Shown: positions 35,139 through 43,275 of the stretch, piece after piece | Numbering within the stretch: the first letter of the stretch is position 1 | Layout: each line of letters begins with the position of its first letter | Assembly: GCF_002261185.1 (NCBI RefSeq) | Contig: NZ_NEVQ01000001.1 | Location: 372,001 to 436,000 of the forward strand | Source: Bordetella genomosp. 4 | GTDB lineage: Bacteria; Pseudomonadota; Gammaproteobacteria; Burkholderiales; Burkholderiaceae_B | Reading direction: 5' to 3' | DNA: 64,000 bases | Position numbers and translations under genes: made by a program | The notes under the pieces: generated by a model | What the model was told of the DNA's origin: nothing | Database searches by the model: none | Seen by the model: only the letters and a program-made list of their open reading frames with translations

Positions 35139-35642
35139 ATGCTGAATCAATCGAGCAGGGCTTGGTGTCACGCCCCAGGATCGGTACGTCTATTGCAGAT
35201 AGGTCTTCGCCTCTCGGCTGCTTGTGTGGCGGGTGGGGTGTTGGCGGCATGTGTGCAAGCCCCCAAGCACATGTACAACTGGAAAAGCTATCAGCCCGCC
35301 GTATACGCCTATCTGAATGACGAGGGCGTGGACTACGCTGCCCAGGCCCAAGACATGGAGCTGAACGTCGAGACCGCTCGCTCATCGAACACGGCTTTGC
35401 CTCCGGGCTTTCGCGCCCATTTGGGCTTGCTGTATTTAAAACTCGGTGAAGACAGCAGGGCGGTGGAACAGCTGCAAGGAGAAAAACTCGCGTTTCCTGA
35501 GTCGACCTCGTTCATGGATTTTCTGATGAGGAATCTGTCGCCAGTATCGGCAGCGCCACAGAAGGGCGAGCCTGAGCCCATCGACACGGACCCGAACGGC
35601 GGGACGTCAGGACTGAAAACCGTCAAAAAAGAAGGAGCCTGA
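35139..35642 (+). CDS. DUF4810 family lipoprotein
   Basis: A 167-residue lipoprotein with lipobox GVLAAC (Cys about residue 38) after an unusually long leader, so a later start may be used. The conserved core is MYNWKSYQPAVYAYLNDEG and PPGFRAHLGLLYLKLGEDSRAVEQLQGEKLAFPESTSFMDFLMRNL, which looks like a single TPR-like helical repeat. The C-terminal tail is Pro/Gly-rich. DUF4810 proteins accompany CsgG-like and DUF799 proteins in Neisseria and many proteobacteria. Spacing to the neighbours is 14 and 2 nt, so the three are co-translated. Confidence 0.85.
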   Translation: MLNQSSRAWCHAPGSVRLLQIGLRLSAACVAGGVLAACVQAPKHMYNWKSYQPAVYAYLNDEGVDYAAQAQDMELNVETARSSNTALPPGFRAHLGLLYLKLGEDSRAVEQLQGEKLAFPESTSFMDFLMRNLSPVSAAPQKGEPEPIDTDPNGGTSGLKTVKKEGA

Positions 35643-35644
35643 CG

Positions 35645-36298
35645 ATGATGACAGGTCTATTGCGCGGACTCGCTTGCGGGCTGATTCTGATGCTCTCGGC
35701 TTGTGCCGCGCCACAGAGTAATGTGGACTACGCGGCATTTCGCGAAAGCAAGCCAGCGTCTATCCTGGTTTTGCCCGTGCTGAATATGTCGGTCGAGCCT
35801 GCCGCATCTGCCGCTGTGTTGGCACAGGCGACGTTTCCACTGGCAGAGTCTGGTTATTACGTGGTGCCGGTCGCTGTGATGGAGGAAACCTTCAGACAGA
35901 ATGGCGTGGCTTCTGCTGACGATGTTCATGGCTTACCGGCGTCTAAACTCAGGGACATATTCGGCGCCGACGCCGCGTTGTATATGACAGTAAAGCAGTA
36001 TGGATCGAGTTACCAGGTGTTGCTCAGCACGACCACTGTCGAAATAGACGCGACGCTGATTGATTTGCGTAGCGGAACAAAATTGTGGGAAGGGTCCAGG
36101 ACCGTCGTTCACAGCAACAACAATAGCGGTAGCGGAATCATCGGTATGTTGGTACAGGCCGTCGTAGACCAGGTCGTCAATACGCTATCCGATCGCAGCT
36201 ATGACGTTGCCGGGATGGCGGACAATCAACTGCTTAGTGCAGGCCAACCCGGTGGCATACTGTATGGGCCGCGGTCGCCACATTATGAGATGCAATAA
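35645..36298 (+). CDS. DUF799 (GNA1162-like) lipoprotein
   Basis: A 217-residue lipoprotein (lipobox LMLSAC, Cys about residue 20) of the DUF799 family, which includes meningococcal antigen GNA1162. The core reads SILVLPVLNMSVEPAASAAVLAQATFPLAESGYYVVPVAVMEETFRQNG, then LRDIFGADAALYMTVKQYGSSYQVLLSTTTVEIDATLIDLRSGTKLWEGS. This is a TolB-N/CsgG-like alpha-beta fold thought to act at the cell envelope. It is third in the lipoprotein operon, starting 2 nt after the DUF4810 gene. The function is unknown; assembly with the CsgG-like protein in the outer membrane is a reasonable guess. Confidence 0.88.
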   Translation: MMTGLLRGLACGLILMLSACAAPQSNVDYAAFRESKPASILVLPVLNMSVEPAASAAVLAQATFPLAESGYYVVPVAVMEETFRQNGVASADDVHGLPASKLRDIFGADAALYMTVKQYGSSYQVLLSTTTVEIDATLIDLRSGTKLWEGSRTVVHSNNNSGSGIIGMLVQAVVDQVVNTLSDRSYDVAGMADNQLLSAGQPGGILYGPRSPHYEMQ

Positions 36299-36442
36299 GG
36301 CACTGCTGATCGAATGGCGACGTGTATCAGCGCTCGCAGCCTTGGACTGATTTAAGGCAGTTCTGCCGTCTAGGGGCGATGTCAGCGTAATATTCCGACT
36401 GGACACATCTACCAAGTCCTTTTCGGATGGATTGCTACTGAT

Positions 36443-37576
36443 ATGCGTCGTCTTTCGTTCGTGCTCGAAACCAGGCGTTGGCGTGGCCTGATGCGTGTTT
36501 TTTGCGGTGTCGCCCTGCTGATCACTGCGGCAGGATGCGCCACTCAGGGCTTTAAATCCACACCGCGCAGTACCAGCGACGTAAACGCAGACCTTCTACG
36601 GATGCTGCCAACTCAACTATCCGACCGGGAAGGGTGGGCGCGGGATATTGCCGTTTCCTTTACCGCGCAAGGGCTGGATCCGAGCCAAGAAAATCTATGC
36701 GCCGTGGTGGCAGTGACGGCGCAGGAGTCGACATTTCAAGCAGATCCCGCAGTGCCGGATCTGCCTAATATCGCCAAGCGGGAAATCGAGCGTCGCACGC
36801 AGGCCATGCATCTGCCCGGTTTCCTGGTCAACGCGGCATTAGGGCTGAAATCCCCCACAGGAAAAACGTACAAACAACGGCTCGATACGGTACGTACGGA
36901 AAAACAACTGAGCGAAATCTTTGATGATTTCATAGGCATGGTTCCGATGGGCCGCCAATTGTTTGGCGGCCTGAATCCCGTGCATACGGGTGGGCCCATG
37001 CAGGTGAGCATCGAATTTGCGCAGACGCATGCGCAGGACTACCCCTATGCCGTCGAGCATTCAATTCGACGTGAGGTATTTACTCGGCGGGGCGGAATGT
37101 ACTTCGGGATCGCACATTTGTTAGGGTATCCCGCGCATTACGACTCGGTGCTGTATCGCTTTGCCGATTTCAATGCAGGCTGGTACGCCAGTCGAAACGC
37201 GGCTTTTCAGGCAGCGGTGAGTCGCTTGTCAGGCATCGACCTGGCGTTGGATGGCGATCTGTTGATAAACGGCGCGATCGATCCTAGTAAAACCGAGCGC
37301 GCGGTCCGCGCGATCCGACGTCAGCTGGACATTAACGAAACCCGGATTCGCCCTGAGCTCGAAAAAGGAGACAGTCTGGAGTTCGAGGAAACAGATCTCT
37401 ACGAACGGGTCTTCGAGTTGGCGGACAAGGATGCAGGCAAGCCATTGCCGCGCGCGGTGTTGCCCGGCATCAAATTGGAAAGTCCCAAGATCACTCGAAA
37501 CTTGACTACCGCCTGGTTCGCCAATCGTGTTTACGACCGTTGGAAGCAGTGCATGTCCCGCGCCGGGCGTTCATAG
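36443..37576 (+). CDS. DUF1615 family lipoprotein
   Basis: A 377-residue lipoprotein with lipobox LITAAGC (Cys33 from the first ATG). An in-frame ATG at 36491 would give a more typical 17-residue leader. The DUF1615 core shows EGWARDIAVSFTAQGLDPSQENLCAVVAVTAQESTFQADP, FIGMVPMGRQLFGGLNPVHTGGPMQVSIEFA, RREVFTRRGGMYFGIAHLLGYP and YRFADFNAGWYASRNAAFQ. The AVTAQESTFQADP stretch resembles a lytic-transglycosylase Glu motif, so a peptidoglycan-active enzyme is possible. It lies 144 nt after the DUF799 gene and may be separately transcribed. Confidence 0.82.
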   Translation: MRRLSFVLETRRWRGLMRVFCGVALLITAAGCATQGFKSTPRSTSDVNADLLRMLPTQLSDREGWARDIAVSFTAQGLDPSQENLCAVVAVTAQESTFQADPAVPDLPNIAKREIERRTQAMHLPGFLVNAALGLKSPTGKTYKQRLDTVRTEKQLSEIFDDFIGMVPMGRQLFGGLNPVHTGGPMQVSIEFAQTHAQDYPYAVEHSIRREVFTRRGGMYFGIAHLLGYPAHYDSVLYRFADFNAGWYASRNAAFQAAVSRLSGIDLALDGDLLINGAIDPSKTERAVRAIRRQLDINETRIRPELEKGDSLEFEETDLYERVFELADKDAGKPLPRAVLPGIKLESPKITRNLTTAWFANRVYDRWKQCMSRAGRS

Positions 37577-37632
37577 CAGAAGCGTTCAGCCATCGCGCTG
37601 CGACCGTCGTTGGCTGCAGCGACGGTTGGCCA

Positions 37633-38583
37633 TTATGCGGCCGTAGGCGCAATCGCGAGCGGGCTCAGTTCATCGGCCTGGCTGGCATAAATGGAGAGCG
37701 CGGTCTGGCCGTTCCACCAATACACGCGCGCTACGGGGACGAGGCGCGCGATCTCTACTGCCTGGGCAAGTTCGCTTTCGATGTAGTGTGTGTGAAAACC
37801 TGCCATGAGCGCCTGAGCCTTGTGCTGTGCGGTCTGTTCGGGGCGATATCGGGTTTCGTCACGCATGGCGAGCGGGCCATGAAATCCATGGCGGTCCAGC
37901 CACCCTTGGGTACGTGCGCGGTCTTTTTCGGGGCGGCCCGTGATGATGGGGAGGTGGCGTAAATCCCGCCCCGGGAGGATCGCGCTGGGCGCGAGCGCGT
38001 CGCGCTGTGATAGTGCGCCTGCCAGATCGGATTCGTATACATGAGCGGGAACGTCTGGCAACAAGATGCCATCGAGATCGATGGCCCAGGATGCATAAGT
38101 ATCGGCGGCGCGATCAGGCAGGTTTCCGGTGGCGCCATACGCGGGAGTGATGGATTCGCGTTCCCAGGGAAACCAGGCGCGAAAACCGTCGGGGATCTTG
38201 AAACCGAAATCGGGCCGTATCCGCGATTGATCGTCGTGAGCGAGCGTGAAGACATGCAGCTTGTATCCGGCGTTCGACAGAAAATCGATGCTGTCCGACA
38301 GTGTCGTGCCACGTCCGGCGATGTCTTCTATCAGCAGCACGTGAGCGCCTGCGAGCGGAGTCTGCGATGTGAACCAGGAAACGTCGCGCGTGCGGCGATC
38401 GTATGAGAGCGCGTACATGGGCAGATCCAATGCCGTGCTGGCCACGAGCGCGGGCGCCAAGCCTCCTCGTGCAATCGCCACGATCGCGTCGAAGGCCATG
38501 TCGCGCCATTGCGGGATATACGCAGCGACAGCCTGTTCGACACGGGCATAGTCGTAGGGGAACAGGGCAGGGGAAATAGACAT
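37633..38583 (-). CDS. Phosphoribosyltransferase fused to a HAD-like domain
   Basis: A 316-residue two-domain protein. Residues 1-150 form a type I phosphoribosyltransferase: FDAIVAIARGGLAPALVAS, and the PRPP loop HVLLIEDIAGRGTTL. Residues 165-300 look like a HAD hydrolase: SWAIDLDGILLPDVP (motif I, DxD), PIITGRPEKDRARTQGWLDRHGF (motif II region) and HKAQALMAGFHTHYIESELAQAVEIAR (motif III/IV region). There is no membrane segment. The combination suggests salvage or recycling of a nucleobase or nucleotide, but the base is not evident. It stands alone between the DUF1615 and GntR genes. Confidence 0.8.
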   Translation of the reverse strand: MSISPALFPYDYARVEQAVAAYIPQWRDMAFDAIVAIARGGLAPALVASTALDLPMYALSYDRRTRDVSWFTSQTPLAGAHVLLIEDIAGRGTTLSDSIDFLSNAGYKLHVFTLAHDDQSRIRPDFGFKIPDGFRAWFPWERESITPAYGATGNLPDRAADTYASWAIDLDGILLPDVPAHVYESDLAGALSQRDALAPSAILPGRDLRHLPIITGRPEKDRARTQGWLDRHGFHGPLAMRDETRYRPEQTAQHKAQALMAGFHTHYIESELAQAVEIARLVPVARVYWWNGQTALSIYASQADELSPLAIAPTAA

Positions 38584-38727
38584 GGCAGATCAGGTGACAA
38601 AGGAACGCGTGGAAATTTTGCCACAAACCTGAATGGACGGGTATGGTGCTGCGCAGCGACGTCATACCCGTGGGGCGTGGGTGCGCATGCACCACATGCA
38701 TGCCACGCACTCGCTGGTCCTGGCTGC

Positions 38728-39450
38728 TCAAATCAATGCTTGGCGAGCGGCCTGCAGGCGGTGCAGCGTGATTTTCCGCACTTCGGCCTTGCTGATCTCG
38801 ATATGGGATTTCAGCATGCGTATGGCTTCGTCGGCTCTGCGTGCAAGGATGGCGCGGAGGATGGCGCCGTGCTCCTGATACGTCGCGTCGACGCGATAGT
38901 CTTTGGTGAAATCGAGTTGGCGAATGATGCGGATTTTCTCTGTGACGTCGCGGTGGATGCTGGCCATCTCCGGATTGCCGGCTGCGGCAACCAAAGAACA
39001 ATGAAAGGCTTCGTCCCGTTCGGCGACCTGTTTGCCGCTACGCAAGCGTTCATCGGGTGGCACCAGCCAGAATTGTTTGAGCGCGGAGAGCTCGCCGTTG
39101 CTGTCCATGTCTTGCAGCCCGCACAGACGGGTGACGGCGGCTTGCTCCAGCACGATGCGCACATCGTACAGCGCTTCGAAGCGTTCGAAATCAAACGGAT
39201 GTACGCGCCAACCACTGCGTTGGCGCAGCAGGACGAAGCCTTCCCGTTCGAGCCGGTAAAGCGCTTGCCGCACAGGGGTTCGACTGACGCCGAGGCGTGC
39301 AACCAGATCGCTTTCGGTGAACTCGTCCCCGGGCAAGAGGCGGAACTCGAAGATATCGCGCTTGATGAGTTCGTAGGCTTGCCCGGCGAGGGTGATGCCG
39401 GAGGGATGGGCAGCAGAGGCCGGGGATAGCGTGGTCAGGCTCAGTCGCAT
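38728..39450 (-). CDS. GntR-family (FadR-type) transcriptional regulator
   Basis: A 240-residue regulator: winged helix at about 20-85 (LAGQAYELIKRDIFEFRLLPGDEFTESDLVARLGVSRTPVRQALYRLEREGFVLLR) and a FCD ligand domain (FEALYDVRIVLEQAAVTRLCG, ERDEAFHCSLVAAAGNPEM, YQEHGAILRAILARRADEAIRMLKSHI). FCD domains bind organic acids through metal-coordinating His/Asp. ATG 39450 starts 1 nt after the urea carboxylase stop; 39465 is an alternative. It is thus third in the atzF-urea carboxylase operon and may fine-tune it, on top of the sigma-54/NtrC-type control seen at the operon's promoter. Confidence 0.9.
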   Translation of the reverse strand: MRLSLTTLSPASAAHPSGITLAGQAYELIKRDIFEFRLLPGDEFTESDLVARLGVSRTPVRQALYRLEREGFVLLRQRSGWRVHPFDFERFEALYDVRIVLEQAAVTRLCGLQDMDSNGELSALKQFWLVPPDERLRSGKQVAERDEAFHCSLVAAAGNPEMASIHRDVTEKIRIIRQLDFTKDYRVDATYQEHGAILRAILARRADEAIRMLKSHIEISKAEVRKITLHRLQAARQALI

Positions 39451-39451
39451 A

Positions 39452-42400
39452 TCAAGAGGCCGCATACTGGATTTCGCCATCGATGGGGTTGCCGTCTTCT
39501 TCCGCGAGGGATGGGATGGCTCCGGTATCAATGACCACCAGCATGTCTCCGCTATTGACGGGTTTGCCCTGTGTGCAGCGTATGGCGGTGATCGTGCCGT
39601 TGAATGCCGCCTTGATCGACAGTTCCATTTTCATGGCTTCGACAATGACGAGTGTGTCACCGGCCTTTACGTATTGGCCCACACTGACGGGGATCTTCCA
39701 CACGTTGCCGCACAGATCGGCCGATACGGCGCGTTCGGTATCAGAGAGCGCCAGGGCTGTGTCGTCAGTGATCTCGGGCTCGACGGTGATGGACTCTTCT
39801 GCTTGCCACAGTGCGACTTCCGATTCGAATGCTGCCTGCTGTGTTGCTTTAAAGGCCTTGATGTCGGCGGCATGTTCGGCCAGAAAGCGCTGGTGTGCCG
39901 CAAAATCGAAATCCTCTTCCTCGATGCGCAGTGTGGCGCGACCCTCGCGGAAGTCCTCGCGTAGCGCGGTCAGCTCGTCCTCAGAAACTGGGTAAAAGCG
40001 CACTTGATCGAAGAATCGCAACAACCACGGCTCGCCATTCTGGAACATGGGGTTCTTCAGGAACTTGTTCCAGATAGGCAGTGTGCGGCCGACGAGTTGA
40101 TAGCCGCCGGGGGAATCCATGCCGTAGATGCACATGTACACGCCACCGATGCCTACGGTGCCTTCGGCGGTAAAGGTGCGTGCCGGATTGTATTTCGAGG
40201 TCAATAGGCGGTGCCGCGGATCGATGGGCACCGCGCAGGGAGCGCCCAGGTAGACATCGCCCAAGCCCAGGATGAGGTAGCTGGCATCGAAGACGATACG
40301 GCGTACGTCGTCGCGTGACTCGAGCCCGTTGATACGTTGAATGAAGTCCACATTGTTTGGCAGCCACGGCGCATTGGCACGTACGGTTTCTTGATAGCGC
40401 TGTACGGCGCCCAAGGTGGCGCTGTCCTCGAAAGCCATCGGCAGATAGACCACCCGTGTCGGAATCTTCAGGGTCGAGACGTCGGGCAGCGTGTCTTCGA
40501 TCTGTAGCAGGCGCTCGATTAATGCGTGTTGGCTGATCAGGTGGCTGTCGTACTGGATTTGCAGCGAGCGCACGCCGGGCGAGAACTCCAGAATCCCTGT
40601 AACGGGGGTTTCGGTGAGAGCTTGCATCAACAGGTGCACGCGCATGCGCAACGCCAGATCCAGAACGTTGTCACCATATTCCAGCAGCAGATAGCTGTCT
40701 CCTGCCTGCCGATAAGTGATGAGCGGTCGCGAGTCCTTGGCGGGTAGCCGAACCAGAATGGGCGACGAATCGCCTGGCAATTCCGGTGATGACGAGGATG
40801 TCAAAGCCGTCGTCATTGGGTGCGCTGCCGATGGCGATGCCGATTTACCGCTCTGGCCAACGAGTGCGGTGACGGCGGGTGTGCTGGCTGCGAGCGTTGC
40901 GATCGCGGCCTCTTGTTGCGCCTGTAACGCCAGAGCATCCTCGATCGTCAATGGGATAAAGCGAATGCGATCACCCGGGCGGACTTGACCGACTTTCCAT
41001 AGCTCGGCTTTGGCAATGGTGACAGGACACACGAATCCACCGAGGCTGGGGCCATCTCGGGTCAGGATGACCGGACTGTCTCCGGTGAAATTGACGCTGC
41101 CAATCGCGTATTCGCAATCGTGAATGTTGGACGGGTGCAGACCGGCCTCGCCCCCGTCTTGCCGGGTCCAGACGGGTTTCGGGCCGAGCAGGCGTACGCC
41201 GAGCCGATTGGAGTTGTAGTGCACCTCCCAATCGGCGGCAAAGAACGCCGTTATGGATTCTGGGGTAAAGAAATCCGGGGCGCCATGCGGCCCGAGCAGT
41301 ACTCCGATTTGCCATTGCGTGGGATAGTCGGGTATCAGCGCCGGATCGAGTGCAGACGGCGTTGCATTGGGGGCTGGCGTCAGGCTGGCAGGCAGTTCCG
41401 GTTGGGCTATGGGCAACATGTCGCCGACGCGCAGGCAACGCCCCGCATGACCACCAAACTGGCCTAGCGCAAAGGTGGAGCGGCTGCCCAAATAGGAGGG
41501 CACGTCCAAGCCATTGCGGATGGCCAGATAGCTGCGGCAACCCGAAAGCGCGCGGCCTATGACGAGGATCTGGCCCGGGCGTACGTGCAGCGGTTGCCAC
41601 ATGGCGACAGGCTGATCATCCAGCCATGCATCCATCTTTGCGCCGGTCAGCGCGATGACCGCATCGGTGTGAAATTTCAGGGTGGGACCGATGAGCGTGC
41701 ATTCCAGGCCTGCCGCCTCGGCAGCATTACCGATGATGCGGTTGGCCAACTGGAATGCATAGTCGTCCATCGGGCCGGAGGGAGGCACACCAATATTCCA
41801 ATAGCCCACCCGTCCGGGATAGTCTTGGACGCTGGTATAGGTACCGGCTTCTAGGATTTCGATGGCGGTGGGCTGGAAATCAAAGTTATCTAAGAATCGC
41901 GTGGAGAGCGCACCCGTTTCAAAACGGGCGTCTGCCGTGATTTGACGCAGAAACTCCAGGTTCGTGGCGATGCCGTGCAATTGCGTATTCGCCAGCGCAT
42001 CGCGCAGTTTTCCCAGGGCCTCGGTACGATCGGAGCCATGCACGATCAGCTTGGCCAGCATGGGATCATAGAAAGACGCGACCTCTGTACCGGTTTCCAC
42101 CCAGCCGTCCACGCGCGCCCCGGCCGGAAATGAGACGTGAGTCAGTACCCCGGGGGACGGTTGGAAATCGCGAACGGGGTCTTCGGCATAGAGGCGGACC
42201 TCGATCGCGGCGCCTGAGGGCGGGCGTTGCAAAGCCGCCCAATCCAGCGTATCTCCAGCCGCGACACGCAGCATGCATTCGATCAGGTCCAGGCCCGTGA
42301 CAGCCTCGGTGACGGGATGTTCGACTTGCAGGCGAGTGTTGACCTCCAGAAAGTAGAACGCGTCACGGGCACTGTCGTAAATGAATTCGACCGTACCGGC

Positions 42401-43207
42401 GGATCGATAGGAGACAGATTCGCCCAGCATGACCGCAGCGCGTAGCAAGGCCTCTCGCGTGGCCGTTGGTAACCCCGGCGCAGGTGTTTCTTCTATGACC
42501 TTTTGGTTGCGGCGCTGGATGGAGCAATCGCGTTCGCCCAGAGCGACGACCTTGCCCAGGCCATCCCCGAAGATCTGCACTTCAATGTGGCGTGCCTGGT
42601 CGACATAGCGTTCCAGAAAGGCGCCGCTATCGCGAAAAAAAGTCTGTCCCTGATGCTGTACCGCGCTATAGGCGGTGGCTAATTCGTCGGCGTTGGCGCA
42701 ACGTGACAGGCCGATGCCACCACCGCCGGCGGTACTTTTCAGCATGACGGGATAGCCGATATCCTCCGCTTTGGCCAAGGCTTCGGTGACATCACTCAGC
42801 AGGCCCGTGCCTGGTGTCATCGGGACGTGGGCGGCCGCGGCGAGTTCGCGCGCGCGATGTTTCAGTCCGAACTCGCGCAGTTGCGCTGCTGTCGGGCCGA
42901 TGAATGCGATGCCGGCGATGTCGCATGCTTCAGCGAATTCAGCGCTCTCGGAAAGAAACCCATAGCCTGGAAAGATGGCTTGTGCACCGGTGGCTTGTGC
43001 TGCTTCCAGAATACGGTCGATGCGCAGATAACTGTCGGAGGCTTTATCTCCGCCTAGTGCTACGGCGACATCGGCATCGCGGACATGGGCCGCATTGCGA
43101 TCCGCGTCAGAGTAAACGGCAACGCTTTTGATGCCCAGACGCTTCAATGTGCGGATGGCCCGCACGGCGATCTCGCCGCGGTTTGCAATGAGTACGGTAT
43201 GGAACAT
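39452..43207 (-). CDS. uca: Urea carboxylase (biotin-dependent)
   Basis: A 1251-residue enzyme that carboxylates urea to allophanate using ATP and bicarbonate. Domains in order: biotin carboxylase (1-450: ANRGEIAVRAIRTLKRLG, STAGGGGIGLSRC, FLEVNTRLQVEHPVTEAVTGLDL); KipA/AHS2-like (about 480-790: YPGRVGYWNIGVPPSGPMDDYAFQLANRI, LGQFGGHAGRCL); KipI/AHS1-like (about 860-1080: FSPGVRSLQIQYD, YLGAPCAVPIDPRHRLLTSKYNPARTFT); and a biotinyl domain with EAMKMEL, biotinylated Lys1193. About 60 residues follow the Lys, including a 20-residue acidic tail. ATG 43207 has AAGGGGAAAA upstream. It follows atzF by 68 nt; together they form the urea amidolyase route. Confidence 0.96.
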   Translation of the reverse strand: MFHTVLIANRGEIAVRAIRTLKRLGIKSVAVYSDADRNAAHVRDADVAVALGGDKASDSYLRIDRILEAAQATGAQAIFPGYGFLSESAEFAEACDIAGIAFIGPTAAQLREFGLKHRARELAAAAHVPMTPGTGLLSDVTEALAKAEDIGYPVMLKSTAGGGGIGLSRCANADELATAYSAVQHQGQTFFRDSGAFLERYVDQARHIEVQIFGDGLGKVVALGERDCSIQRRNQKVIEETPAPGLPTATREALLRAAVMLGESVSYRSAGTVEFIYDSARDAFYFLEVNTRLQVEHPVTEAVTGLDLIECMLRVAAGDTLDWAALQRPPSGAAIEVRLYAEDPVRDFQPSPGVLTHVSFPAGARVDGWVETGTEVASFYDPMLAKLIVHGSDRTEALGKLRDALANTQLHGIATNLEFLRQITADARFETGALSTRFLDNFDFQPTAIEILEAGTYTSVQDYPGRVGYWNIGVPPSGPMDDYAFQLANRIIGNAAEAAGLECTLIGPTLKFHTDAVIALTGAKMDAWLDDQPVAMWQPLHVRPGQILVIGRALSGCRSYLAIRNGLDVPSYLGSRSTFALGQFGGHAGRCLRVGDMLPIAQPELPASLTPAPNATPSALDPALIPDYPTQWQIGVLLGPHGAPDFFTPESITAFFAADWEVHYNSNRLGVRLLGPKPVWTRQDGGEAGLHPSNIHDCEYAIGSVNFTGDSPVILTRDGPSLGGFVCPVTIAKAELWKVGQVRPGDRIRFIPLTIEDALALQAQQEAAIATLAASTPAVTALVGQSGKSASPSAAHPMTTALTSSSSPELPGDSSPILVRLPAKDSRPLITYRQAGDSYLLLEYGDNVLDLALRMRVHLLMQALTETPVTGILEFSPGVRSLQIQYDSHLISQHALIERLLQIEDTLPDVSTLKIPTRVVYLPMAFEDSATLGAVQRYQETVRANAPWLPNNVDFIQRINGLESRDDVRRIVFDASYLILGLGDVYLGAPCAVPIDPRHRLLTSKYNPARTFTAEGTVGIGGVYMCIYGMDSPGGYQLVGRTLPIWNKFLKNPMFQNGEPWLLRFFDQVRFYPVSEDELTALREDFREGRATLRIEEEDFDFAAHQRFLAEHAADIKAFKATQQAAFESEVALWQAEESITVEPEITDDTALALSDTERAVSADLCGNVWKIPVSVGQYVKAGDTLVIVEAMKMELSIKAAFNGTITAIRCTQGKPVNSGDMLVVIDTGAIPSLAEEDGNPIDGEIQYAAS

Positions 43208-43275
43208 ATTGGTTTTCCCCTTGGAGTACTGCTGAGCGATGGGCCTTCGCACCCGTGGACGCCGCGATGCGCGTT

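Noticed and set aside
34447-36298. A curli (csg) locus
   Set aside because: Only a CsgG-like protein is present; there is no CsgA/B/E/F, and the DUF4810/DUF799 partners define another gene set.
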